Assembly (NCBI RefSeq): GCF_004310325.1
Contig: NZ_SIRT01000005.1
Location: forward strand, 124,001-188,000
From: Hyunsoonleella flava
GTDB taxonomy: Bacteria; Bacteroidota; Bacteroidia; Flavobacteriales; Flavobacteriaceae
Length of the DNA: 64,000 nt
Direction of reading: 5' to 3'
Shown: positions 27,506 through 35,595 of the stretch, piece after piece
Position numbering within the stretch: position 1 is the first letter of the stretch
Layout: each line of letters starts with the position of its first letter
The notes under the pieces: model-generated
Told to the model about the DNA's origin: nothing
Seen by the model: only the letters and a program-made list of their open reading frames with translations
Database searches by the model: none
Position numbers and translations under genes: made by a program

Positions 27506-28369
27506 ATGCATAGACTACTAGTAATCATATTGTTATGTCTTCAAATGAGTAGTGCGTTTTCTCAAACGCAGTACACACATGATGTGTATTTTAATACCGA
27601 TGAATATGTTGTACCAACAACCGAAGAAAATAGATTGCTCTTGTTTATTTCTGGGCTTCACGATATTGAAATAGAATCGATTGCTATTTATGGGTTTTGT
27701 GATGATGTTGGTGCCGATTCTTATAATATGGTGCTATCCCAACAGCGTGCAGATGCTATAAAATCCATTTTTGCTAACAATGAAATTAGCGAATCCCTAA
27801 TAAGAAATGTAGATGGAAAGGGAGAAATATTGCTTAAAATCGTTAACGAAAAAGATGTTTTAAAAATACGCGGACTTAACAGAAAAGTAGAAATTATTGT
27901 TACTGAGAAGAAACCAGAACCTGAAGAAAAAGTAGAACCTGCCTCGAAGGAAATTGTTGAAAACCCAAGTGTACCAGAACAAATAAAAGGAGATGTAAAG
28001 GTTGGAGACAAAATTCTGTTTAAAAATATCCTATTTAAAACAGGTTACAGTACTGTTATATCTGAATCGAAAAAAACATTAGAGGAAATAGCCAAAGCAT
28101 TAGTGGAACGAGATGATATCTATTTTACTATTCAAGGACATGTGTGCTGCACAAAATATACCCGCGATGCCGTTGACAAAAGAACTAAAAAAAGAAACCT
28201 CTCAGTCGCCAGGGCAAAATATGTTTACGACTATTTTGCAAAAAAAGGAGTGGATAAAAAACGAATGCGTTTCATAGGTATGCGCAGAAAGTTTCCCTTG
28301 GGTGGAGACCCAAAATTTGATAGACGTGTTGAAATAGTAATTACCTACGTAGGGGATAACACGAAATAA
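27506..28369 (+). CDS. Exported protein with two OmpA-like domains
   Basis: A 287-residue protein with a signal peptide (cleavage after AFSQ). It has two peptidoglycan-binding OmpA-like domains: the first about 25-130 (IAIYGFCDDVGADSYNMVLS, with the conserved Asp-Arg region RADAI), the second about 170-282 (FTIQGHVCC and NLSVARAKYVYDYFAKKG). A Pro/Glu/Lys-rich linker joins them. The second contains the odd pair CC after the GH motif. No beta-barrel is seen, so it is a periplasmic wall-binding protein. It precedes the T9SS leucine-rich-repeat gene by 6 nt. Confidence 0.82.
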   Translation: MHRLLVIILLCLQMSSAFSQTQYTHDVYFNTDEYVVPTTEENRLLLFISGLHDIEIESIAIYGFCDDVGADSYNMVLSQQRADAIKSIFANNEISESLIRNVDGKGEILLKIVNEKDVLKIRGLNRKVEIIVTEKKPEPEEKVEPASKEIVENPSVPEQIKGDVKVGDKILFKNILFKTGYSTVISESKKTLEEIAKALVERDDIYFTIQGHVCCTKYTRDAVDKRTKKRNLSVARAKYVYDYFAKKGVDKKRMRFIGMRRKFPLGGDPKFDRRVEIVITYVGDNTK

Positions 28370-28375
28370 ATTATA

Positions 28376-29923
28376 ATGTTATACAGGTTCCGCTTCATAT
28401 GCTTCACTTTATTATTCTTATCAGAAGTGAGCCTTTCCCAAAATACGTTTGTGCCCGATGATAATTTTGAACAGGCTTTAATTGACTTGGGTTATGATAC
28501 GGCTCCTTTAAACGACTTTGTTCCAACCGCAAATATCAACAATGTAACCGCTTTAAACATTTCACTATTAAACATTAACGACCTCACTGGAATAGAAGAT
28601 TTTGTGGCGTTGGAAGTCTTGGAATGTTCAGAAAATAACCTGACACAATTGGATGTTTCTAAAAACACCAATCTTACACAGCTATTCTGTGGTTTTAATG
28701 CCATAGAAAATTTAGATGTTTCATTAAATCCAGAATTGATCATCCTTTGGTGTAATTTTAATAAAATTCCAAGCATTGATATTTCAAATAATCCTAAGGT
28801 AATATCCTTAATCTGTAGTAACAATTTATTGACTGAGCTTGATGTTTCCAATAATCCATCTTTAAAAACTTTACTATGTATCGGTAATCAGCTTTCTAGT
28901 TTAGACGTAACCTCTAATCCTGAATTGACTATTTTTCACTGTGGAAATAATGATTTAAATACGCTTGATGTATCTCAAAATCCATTATTACAAGATTTTA
29001 ATTTTGAATATAACAACCTTGAAAGCATTGATTTAACTAATAATACAGACCTGATACTGCTATATTGCCTATCCAATAATCTAGAATCATTAAATCTTGG
29101 CAACAATAGAAAATTAACAGTTTTAAGTTGTGGAGAAAATCAGTTAACTGAATTGGATCTAAGAGTTAATAGTAATCTACAAGAATTATACTGCCAAACT
29201 AATTTATTAGGAGCTCTTGATATTTCTTCCAATACAGCGATAAATAACCTAGATTGTAGTAATAATAAGCTTTGTCAATTAAATGTGAAAAACACAAATA
29301 ATATAAATATGCAACTATTTGATGCCACGTTAAATGGTGAATTGGTTTGTATTTTTGTGGACGACCCTGTTTATAGTGATACGAATTGGACCAGTATTGA
29401 TATGCAGTCTCGTTTTGTATCTACAAGAGATGAATGCACCGAAATTCTTAACGACCTTCTTGGAATTGATGTTTTAGATGATGTTTATGCGTCTTCATAT
29501 ACACTTCCTGAAATATTTCTTGGTAATTATTATACCGAGCCTTTTGGAAATGGAACACAACTTAGTGCAGGAACTACCATTGATACATCACAAACCATAT
29601 ATATTTATAGTGAAAATGAGTGTTATGAAAAACAATCAAATTTTAGTGTGTTTATAACCCAAGGCGATATTTTCATTCCTAAATACTTTACACCTAACAA
29701 TGATGGTATTAATGATATTTGGAAGGTTGTTGATTTAAATGGTAGTGTAAACAATATATCTATTTACGACCGTTATGGAAAACTTATAAAATTCTTACCG
29801 AACAACGCTGAGGGCTGGAATGGAACTTATAATAATAAGGTTTTACCTAATGACACTTACTGGTACGAAGTTGTTCTAGATAACAGAAATGTATTAAGAG
29901 GATATTTTGCCCTTAAACGTTAA
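28376..29923 (+). CDS. Leucine-rich-repeat surface protein with T9SS type B sorting domain
   Basis: A 515-residue secreted protein. After the signal peptide (cleavage near LSQ) there are about 12 short leucine-rich repeats of 21-22 residues (about 55-325), each like LTQLDVSKNTNLTQLFC, with the Cys/Asn pattern typical of Bacteroidota surface LRRs. A linker follows, and the last 85 residues form the type B (gliding-motility-associated) C-terminal domain, beginning at IPKYFTPNNDGINDIW and ending GYFALKR. It should therefore leave the cell through the type IX system and be surface-attached. Binding partner unknown. Its stop codon directly abuts that of the convergent acetyltransferase gene. Confidence 0.9.
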   Translation: MLYRFRFICFTLLFLSEVSLSQNTFVPDDNFEQALIDLGYDTAPLNDFVPTANINNVTALNISLLNINDLTGIEDFVALEVLECSENNLTQLDVSKNTNLTQLFCGFNAIENLDVSLNPELIILWCNFNKIPSIDISNNPKVISLICSNNLLTELDVSNNPSLKTLLCIGNQLSSLDVTSNPELTIFHCGNNDLNTLDVSQNPLLQDFNFEYNNLESIDLTNNTDLILLYCLSNNLESLNLGNNRKLTVLSCGENQLTELDLRVNSNLQELYCQTNLLGALDISSNTAINNLDCSNNKLCQLNVKNTNNINMQLFDATLNGELVCIFVDDPVYSDTNWTSIDMQSRFVSTRDECTEILNDLLGIDVLDDVYASSYTLPEIFLGNYYTEPFGNGTQLSAGTTIDTSQTIYIYSENECYEKQSNFSVFITQGDIFIPKYFTPNNDGINDIWKVVDLNGSVNNISIYDRYGKLIKFLPNNAEGWNGTYNNKVLPNDTYWYEVVLDNRNVLRGYFALKR

Positions 29924-30370
29924 TTATTCTTTTATCATGGCAACATGAGGAATACCATCCTCTTGGTACACATCGCCTATAGGAAGAAACCCTATTTTAG
30001 TATAAAACCCTTTTAAATAACATTGTGCAGATATTTTTATTTTAGTTTCGTTTAAATAGTCTTCAACAGCTTTAATTGAAACCTCCATAATAGCGTAACC
30101 ATATTTAAAAGCACGCTCACTTTTCTTAACCACTACTCTACCTATACTTGCCTCATTAAAATAATCACCAGGTTTAAAAATACGAGTATACGCCACCAGA
30201 ATATCATTCTTAAAACCTAAAACATGAATTGCGTTATGGTCCTTTCCATCAATATCTTGATACACACAATCCTGCTCCACCACAAAAACTTCACTTCGTA
30301 ATTGCAGTAAATCATAAAGTTCGTTAGAGCTTAACTCATCAAACGTTTTTATCTTAATATCTAAACTCAT
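29924..30370 (-). CDS. ElaA-like GNAT acetyltransferase
   Basis: A 148-residue cytoplasmic acetyltransferase. The N-terminal LYDLLQLRSEVFVVEQDC is characteristic of ElaA, and IGRVVVKKSERAFKYGYAI is the acetyl-CoA-binding loop region. Substrate unknown. It is the last gene of a three-gene operon (rpiB, CDF transporter, GNAT) with 6-9 nt gaps. Confidence 0.87.
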   Translation of the reverse strand: MSLDIKIKTFDELSSNELYDLLQLRSEVFVVEQDCVYQDIDGKDHNAIHVLGFKNDILVAYTRIFKPGDYFNEASIGRVVVKKSERAFKYGYAIMEVSIKAVEDYLNETKIKISAQCYLKGFYTKIGFLPIGDVYQEDGIPHVAMIKE

Positions 30371-30376
30371 ACTTTC

Positions 30377-31297
30377 TTAATCCTGTACAATCACCTCCTT
30401 AGCATCATCTTTACCAAATTCTGGTTGAATATTTACATGGTTAATATCATATTTATCAAATACCAGTTCTTCTATATTTTTTAAAATTTTATCAAATTTT
30501 GATAAGGTGATATCCTCATGAAAATCTATATGTGCTTCCAAATGAATTTCATCTTCATTCAATTGCCATACATGCACATGATGCGTATTTTTTACAGATT
30601 CAAAACTATTTATTTCATCAACAATACGTTGTATTGGAATACTATCCGGCGTAAAAAGCATCAATACTTTTGTGGAATTTTTTAATAAATCCCAACCCAT
30701 CCAAACCAAATATAAAGCAATAGCAAAAGTTAACACACTATCTACCCAATACAGCTGATAATATTTCATCAACAAACCACCAATAAGTACCGCTACACTT
30801 GCCATCATATCAGTAAGTAAATGGATATAGGCACTTTTCATATTCATATTGGCTTCAGCATCTTTTTTTAGTAATAAAACACTAAAGCCATTACCTAAAA
30901 TAGCAACAAACGATAACCAAATTACCAAGTTAGATTCAATTTCTTGAGGATTTTGAAAACGTTCTGCGGCTTCAACAATCAATAACACTGCCACCACCAT
31001 TAAAGTTGCGGCATTAACAAAAGCAGCCAAAATTTCGGCACGTTTATACCCAAATGTTTTTTGGTTTGAAGCTTTTTGTTTCGCAAGTCGGTTAGCAACA
31101 TAACTTATAATAAGTGATAGTACATCGCTAAAATTATGCAGTGCATCACTTAACAAAGATAAACTCCCTGATATAATACCACCTATAACCTGAGCTACGG
31201 TAATAATAATATTAAGTAAAATTGATATGAAAAGATTACGACCTTTTAAGTCGCCATGGTGATGATGGGAGTGGTTATGACCATGAGAATGTGACAT
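30377..31297 (-). CDS. Cation diffusion facilitator (Zn/Co/Cd exporter, CzcD-like)
   Basis: A 306-residue CDF transporter. The His-rich N-terminus (SHSHGHNHSHHHHGD) and six membrane helices carry the metal site residues in SDALHNFSDV (TM2) and HLLTDMMAS (TM5). A cytoplasmic ferredoxin-like C-terminal domain follows (about 210-300, with HHVHVWQL). It would export Zn2+ or related ions in exchange for H+. It is the middle gene of the rpiB operon. Confidence 0.93.
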   Translation of the reverse strand: MSHSHGHNHSHHHHGDLKGRNLFISILLNIIITVAQVIGGIISGSLSLLSDALHNFSDVLSLIISYVANRLAKQKASNQKTFGYKRAEILAAFVNAATLMVVAVLLIVEAAERFQNPQEIESNLVIWLSFVAILGNGFSVLLLKKDAEANMNMKSAYIHLLTDMMASVAVLIGGLLMKYYQLYWVDSVLTFAIALYLVWMGWDLLKNSTKVLMLFTPDSIPIQRIVDEINSFESVKNTHHVHVWQLNEDEIHLEAHIDFHEDITLSKFDKILKNIEELVFDKYDINHVNIQPEFGKDDAKEVIVQD

Positions 31298-31306
31298 CTG
31301 GTTTTA

Positions 31307-31741
31307 TTAACAAGATAACGGAATTTTATCTATACGCCTTTTATGTCTTCCACCTTCAAATTCTGTATTTAAAAACACTTCTACCATTTCCACAGCTTGT
31401 TTTAAAGCTGTATATCTCGCTGGGATGCATAAAATGTTTGCATCGTTATGACTGCGTATTAAGTGAACAATTTCTTTGTTCCAGCATAAACCAGCTCTAA
31501 TATTTTGATGTTTATTTGCCGTCATAGCTACACCGTTTCCACTACCGCAAATTAAAATACCATAGTCTGATTTATTGTTTTCAACATCATCTGCTACTGG
31601 ATGTACAAAATCTGAATAATCTGCGCTATCATTGGTATCTGTTCCATAATTTACTACAGTAATACCCTTTTCTTCCAATAAAGTTTTTATTGCAAATTTA
31701 TATTCGGTTCCAGCGTGGTCATTTCCTATTGAAATTGTCAT
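31307..31741 (-). CDS. rpiB: Ribose-5-phosphate isomerase B
   Basis: A 144-residue RpiB/LacAB-family isomerase that interconverts ribose-5-P and ribulose-5-P in the pentose phosphate pathway. The N-terminal SIGNDHAG and CGSGNGVAMTANK (catalytic Cys and phosphate-binding region) are both present, with NDANILCIPAR near the C-terminus. It is first in a leftward operon and divergent from rnr across the oriC-like gap. Confidence 0.95.
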   Translation of the reverse strand: MTISIGNDHAGTEYKFAIKTLLEEKGITVVNYGTDTNDSADYSDFVHPVADDVENNKSDYGILICGSGNGVAMTANKHQNIRAGLCWNKEIVHLIRSHNDANILCIPARYTALKQAVEMVEVFLNTEFEGGRHKRRIDKIPLSC

Positions 31742-32360
31742 GATATTATGTAATAAATAGTTTTGAGGTACAAAGTTACTAAATCCTGATACTGTTAACT
31801 AGCCTTTTAATGACTTGTTAATATCTCTTGATGTTTTTTTATAAAAATAATTAGGAAAATCATTTAAAATTTTCAATCCATAACCATTAGTTAACATACA
31901 AATTAGTTAACGTAAATTTTTGGTTAAGTTATCAGCATCTTACTGTATACTTTTAAGTACTGTTAATTAAAATACTTATTAAAAATTAGTTGTTAGTTAT
32001 GGTTGTTAACCATTGTTAATAGTAAAATTGAATCTTCTAAAATTTAATAAGTTACATCAATAACTGCTGTTAATTTCTTATCAACAACATTCAATAAGAT
32101 ACTTTTCAAAATAAAGCCTAAAAAAGTTATACTACATATTAACATGCTATTATAATCATCATTTTATTTTTTAAATTTTAAAAAAAAATATTAATATGAT
32201 ATATGTTGTGGATAACTTCAATTTAACACTTAGTGAATTACGATTTAATATTAAAACCGTAGTTTTGTAAAAACTTGATATCTTCACTTTGCTTAATTAT
32301 CAAGTTTTATAGAACGAATTCCTGACACTTTTAGGAAATGAAATGATTACAAAATTTTAA
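31742..32360. other. AT-rich intergenic region with DnaA-box-like motifs; candidate replication origin
   Basis: 619 bp without a gene between divergent rpiB and rnr. It contains an exact TGTGGATAA (32207-32215, complement of TTATCCACA), TTATCAACA (32078-32086), and about ten GTTAA-type motifs such as TAGTTAACA (near 31889), TAGTTAACG (near 31904), TTGTTAACC and TTGTTAATA (32003-32021), several being one or two bases from a DnaA box. An A/T-only stretch at about 32161-32195 could be an unwinding element and lies next to the perfect box. The promoters of rpiB and rnr must also be here. oriC is an inference from motif clustering and divergent genes. Confidence 0.5.
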
Positions 32361-34595
32361 ATGGCAAGAAAGAAAAAACGAAAAAGATCAAATAATAAAA
32401 TATCGAATCTTACAAATACAATTTTAAGTATACTAAAAAAGGACAGAAACCAAGCCTTTAACTACAAACAAATAGCTGCAAAACTTGGTGTAAACGACGC
32501 TAGCAGCAGAAATCAAATTATAAAAACATTAGCTAAACTCGCTACAAAACAAGAAATAGAACAAGTAGAGCGCGGTAAGTTTAAAGCGATAACCAATACT
32601 GAATATCATACAGGTATTTTAGATTTATCAGGTAAAGGAACAGGTTATATTATATGTGACGATTTTGATGAAGATGTGTTTATTGCATCCAATAACATCA
32701 ACAGAGCTTTAAATGGCGATGAGGTAGAATTCTATGCCTATAAAAGGCGTAAACGTGGTAAAATAGAAGGCGAAATTACCAGTGTTTTAAAACGCGCTAA
32801 ATCTGAGTATGTTGGGGTTATTCAAATTCAAAAAAACAGTAATTATGCTTTTGTAATTCCTGATAGCAACAAGATGTACAAGGATATTTTTGTCCCTATC
32901 AATAAAACATTGAAGGCTGAAGACGGAGATAAAGTTTTAGTGCAGTTTGAGGATTGGCCAGAAAATGCAGATTCTCCATATGGTAAAGTGATTAAAATCT
33001 TAGGAAAACCAGGAGAACACCAGACAGAAATTCATGCAATTTTAGCCGAATATGGTTTACCACACGAATTTCCGGATGAAGTTGAAGCTTTTGCAAATGA
33101 AATAGATACATCTATTAGAGAAGAAGAAATAGCTAAAAGACGTGATATGCGTAAAGATTTAACCTTTACCATTGACCCTAAAGATGCTAAGGATTTTGAT
33201 GATGCACTATCTTTTGAAATTTTAGATAATGGCTTATATGAAATAGGAATTCATATTGCTGATGTATCGCATTATGTAAAAGAAGGTACCGTTTTAGATG
33301 ATGAAGCTTATGAGCGTGCAACATCTATTTATTTGGTAGATCGTGTAGTGCCCATGCTACCAGAAGTATTATCAAATAATGCTTGTTCATTACGACCACA
33401 GGAGGAAAAATACACCTTTTCTGCAGTGTTTCAAATGAATGATAAAGCCGAAATTAAAAACCAATGGTTTGGTAGGACGGTAACTTTTAGTGATGCACGT
33501 TATGCATATGAAGAAGCTCAGGCGGTTATAGAAAGTAATGCAAATGTCGCGTTGAGCGCAGTTGAAACGTCTAATATCAATACTGAAATACCAGAAGATG
33601 TATCGCTTACAGGAAACACCTATAAAACGTCTTATGAATTAGCTAAGGCTATTCTAACTTTAGATAAACTAGCTAAAATTATGCGTAAAAAACGTATGAG
33701 CGCTGGTGCTATTTCTTTTGATAAGGTTGAAGTAAAATTCAATTTAGATGAAGATAATAATCCTGAAGGTGTATTCTTTAAAACCAGTAAAGATGCTAAT
33801 AAACTGATAGAAGAATTTATGCTTTTAGCAAACCGGAAAGTATCTGAATTTATAGGTAAACAATCCCCTAAAAAAACCTTTGTATATCGTGTACATGATG
33901 AACCAGATGAAAGCAAACTGGCGTCATTGCAAAATGTTGTGAGCAGGTTTGGCTACAAGTTAAATTTTAAAGATAGAAAATCAACCACGGCATCATTGAA
34001 TAATTTATTACAAGAAGTTGTTGGTAAGAAAGAGCAAAATTTAGTGGATACACTTGCTATAAGAAGTATGAGCAAAGCGGAATATACCACACATAATATT
34101 GGGCATTACGGTTTAGCGTTTGATTATTACAGTCATTTTACATCACCTATTCGTCGTTATCCAGATGTTATGGCACATCGTTTATTACAACAGTATTTAG
34201 ATGGTGGAAAATCGGCTAGCGAAGACGTTTACGAAGAGAAATGTCAACACTCCAGCAATATGGAAATGTTAGCCACTAAAGCAGAACGCGATTCTATAAA
34301 ATATATGCAGATTCGCTTTATGGAAGACCATAAAGATGAAGAATTTGTTGGCGTAATTTCAGGAGTAACCGACTGGGGCATCTATGTGGAGATTATTCAA
34401 AACAAATGTGAAGGTATGGTAAGCGTGCGGGATATGACAGATGACCACTATGCCTTTGATCAGGATTTGTATGCCATGGTAGGTAGACGTTCTGGAATAA
34501 CCTATCAGTTAGGTGATGAAGTTGTTGTAAAAGTAAAGAGTACTGATTTGGTGAAGAAGCACTTGGATTTTAATTTGATTGAGAAGGTGGAATAG
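32361..34595 (+). CDS. rnr: Ribonuclease R (3'-5' exoribonuclease)
   Basis: A 744-residue RNB-family exoribonuclease for structured RNA and mRNA decay. A basic N-terminus and helix-turn-helix segment (about 1-75) precede two cold-shock domains (about 80-230), the RNB catalytic domain (about 260-600, TIDPKDAKDFDDALS with the Mg2+-binding Asp cluster) and a C-terminal S1 domain (about 650-740, GVISGVTDWGIYVEI). The short C-terminal tail lacks the Lys-rich extension of the E. coli enzyme. The ATG lies at the right end of the oriC-like gap. Confidence 0.95.
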   Translation: MARKKKRKRSNNKISNLTNTILSILKKDRNQAFNYKQIAAKLGVNDASSRNQIIKTLAKLATKQEIEQVERGKFKAITNTEYHTGILDLSGKGTGYIICDDFDEDVFIASNNINRALNGDEVEFYAYKRRKRGKIEGEITSVLKRAKSEYVGVIQIQKNSNYAFVIPDSNKMYKDIFVPINKTLKAEDGDKVLVQFEDWPENADSPYGKVIKILGKPGEHQTEIHAILAEYGLPHEFPDEVEAFANEIDTSIREEEIAKRRDMRKDLTFTIDPKDAKDFDDALSFEILDNGLYEIGIHIADVSHYVKEGTVLDDEAYERATSIYLVDRVVPMLPEVLSNNACSLRPQEEKYTFSAVFQMNDKAEIKNQWFGRTVTFSDARYAYEEAQAVIESNANVALSAVETSNINTEIPEDVSLTGNTYKTSYELAKAILTLDKLAKIMRKKRMSAGAISFDKVEVKFNLDEDNNPEGVFFKTSKDANKLIEEFMLLANRKVSEFIGKQSPKKTFVYRVHDEPDESKLASLQNVVSRFGYKLNFKDRKSTTASLNNLLQEVVGKKEQNLVDTLAIRSMSKAEYTTHNIGHYGLAFDYYSHFTSPIRRYPDVMAHRLLQQYLDGGKSASEDVYEEKCQHSSNMEMLATKAERDSIKYMQIRFMEDHKDEEFVGVISGVTDWGIYVEIIQNKCEGMVSVRDMTDDHYAFDQDLYAMVGRRSGITYQLGDEVVVKVKSTDLVKKHLDFNLIEKVE

Positions 34596-34644
34596 TTTTT
34601 ATTAAGGACGGGGAAGAGTTTCGTTTACCGGTTACGTATAAGAA

Positions 34645-34705
34645 TAGTGCGGTTTTGTGTCCGAGGATTTTCCGCAGGAAAATCAGAGTGACCAAATACG
34701 CACTA
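34645..34705. repeat. Long imperfect inverted repeat (cruciform-forming)
   Basis: Two arms of 29 nt around a GCA centre. TAGTGCG and TTTG in the outer stem and GATTTTCC/GGAAAATC in the inner stem pair; the middle is mismatched. It lies downstream of the lipoprotein gene on its strand and lacks a following T run, so it is not a typical terminator. The overall shape, paired outer and inner stems with a mismatched waist, recalls folded recombination sites. Confidence 0.6.
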
Positions 34706-34750
34706 ACCTTTTTATTTAGGAATAAACTTACGCATTATTTTTATACAATG

Positions 34751-35455
34751 TTACCTGCTGGCTTTTCTTTTTTCTACAATATAATTTGTCATTTTTCCAC
34801 AGTCTGAATTCAAGACTTCAATTTCAATTTCATTTTCAGTATTAAGTATATAACTCAATAATTTTTGTTCGTAATCAAGCCAATTCCCACCAATAGGAAT
34901 TTCACGACAAGTTTCAACTAAACTAAATACTTGTTTACCTTTATGAGTAATCATTCCTCCTGGTTTGATTCCTGTTATTAATGCAGTTGCTCTATTGTAA
35001 GATACTATGTTTAAACTTTTAAAATCGCTTAACAATCCAAAATTTTTTGAGTCCGCTTTTATTTGGTCAAAAGCATTTTTCGCAATTTCAGTATTCTTGT
35101 ATGTAGCAACAAATAATGTAAAATGTTCATAATATTTAGGCTTTGAATTCTTAGGATAGTTTTTGTTTGAATATCCCTCAATTTTGTTAAGTCCGTCGTA
35201 TTGAAATATATCCAAATGCTTTGGGTTTTCTGAATCAGTCATATTGAACGAATGGAATCTTAAATTTTCTCTTAAAATTTCTTTAGCGAATAATTCAGCA
35301 GATTTTGAGTAATCATTATCTAATTCCGATTCAGGCTTAATTTCAGTTATAGATTCAATTTTTAGTTTTAATTCAGTTTCTTGTTTTTTCTTTTTTTCGC
35401 TACAAGAGCAAAGAAGCAAAACCATAATTATTAATATATTCTTTCGGATTGTCAT
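34751..35455 (-). CDS. Lipoprotein of unknown function
   Basis: A 234-residue lipoprotein with signal MTIRKNILIIMVLLLCSC (lipidated Cys18) followed by a Lys-rich stretch and an alpha/beta domain without a family I recognise. FTLFVATYKNTEIAKNAFDQ resembles ligand-binding ferredoxin-like folds, but weakly. It is the only gene inside the inverted-repeat-bounded unit and is unrelated to rnr and SulP on either side. Its 5' leader holds a hairpin (CGGATAT pairing with ATATCCG) after the -7 element. Confidence 0.7.
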   Translation of the reverse strand: MTIRKNILIIMVLLLCSCSEKKKKQETELKLKIESITEIKPESELDNDYSKSAELFAKEILRENLRFHSFNMTDSENPKHLDIFQYDGLNKIEGYSNKNYPKNSKPKYYEHFTLFVATYKNTEIAKNAFDQIKADSKNFGLLSDFKSLNIVSYNRATALITGIKPGGMITHKGKQVFSLVETCREIPIGGNWLDYEQKLLSYILNTENEIEIEVLNSDCGKMTNYIVEKRKASR

Positions 35456-35504
35456 TTTTCAGCTTGCAGGTAACGAGATTTCGGATATGCGCCGTTGGTA
35501 ATGG

Positions 35505-35553
35505 CTTATATCCGCCGGTAAACGAAGTTAGCAGAAAAATTTTACAAAGTCAA
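35505..35553 (-). promoter_or_regulatory. Promoter module upstream of the lipoprotein gene, copy 2 of a repeated element
   Basis: On the minus strand: TTGACTTTGT, then the -7-like TAACTTCG 20 nt later, then GTTTACCGGCGGATAT. Compared with 23536-23583 the first 10 nt are identical, the -7 region matches in 8 of 10 positions, and GGCGGATAT is identical. The downstream genes are unrelated (esterase versus lipoprotein), so the shared part is only the promoter/leader. Confidence 0.65.
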
Positions 35554-35595
35554 GTTAATAACTGCTTAAAAAAAGTGATTTGGTAAGTTCTCTAA

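Larger units (their letters stand above)
34619..35553. mobile_element. Cassette-like unit: one lipoprotein gene bounded by imperfect inverted repeats
   Basis: Left end: TTTCGTTTACCGG then GTATAAG (34619-34642). Right end, reversed: CTTCGTTTACCGG then CGGATATAAG (35505-35527). These are imperfect terminal inverted repeats of about 23 nt. Just inside the left end is a 61-nt long inverted repeat (34645-34705): two 29-nt arms with about 20 matching positions around GCA, including TAGTGCG/CGCACTA and GATTTTCC/GGAAAATC. The right end carries the promoter module also found at 23536-23583. No transposase or integrase is inside, so any movement would need help from elsewhere. The mobile nature is an inference. 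Confidence 0.45.

Noticed and set aside
28530-29330. CRISPR-like periodic pattern of short repeats.
   Set aside because: The period is the 21-22 codon leucine-rich repeat in a coding frame, not direct DNA repeats with spacers.
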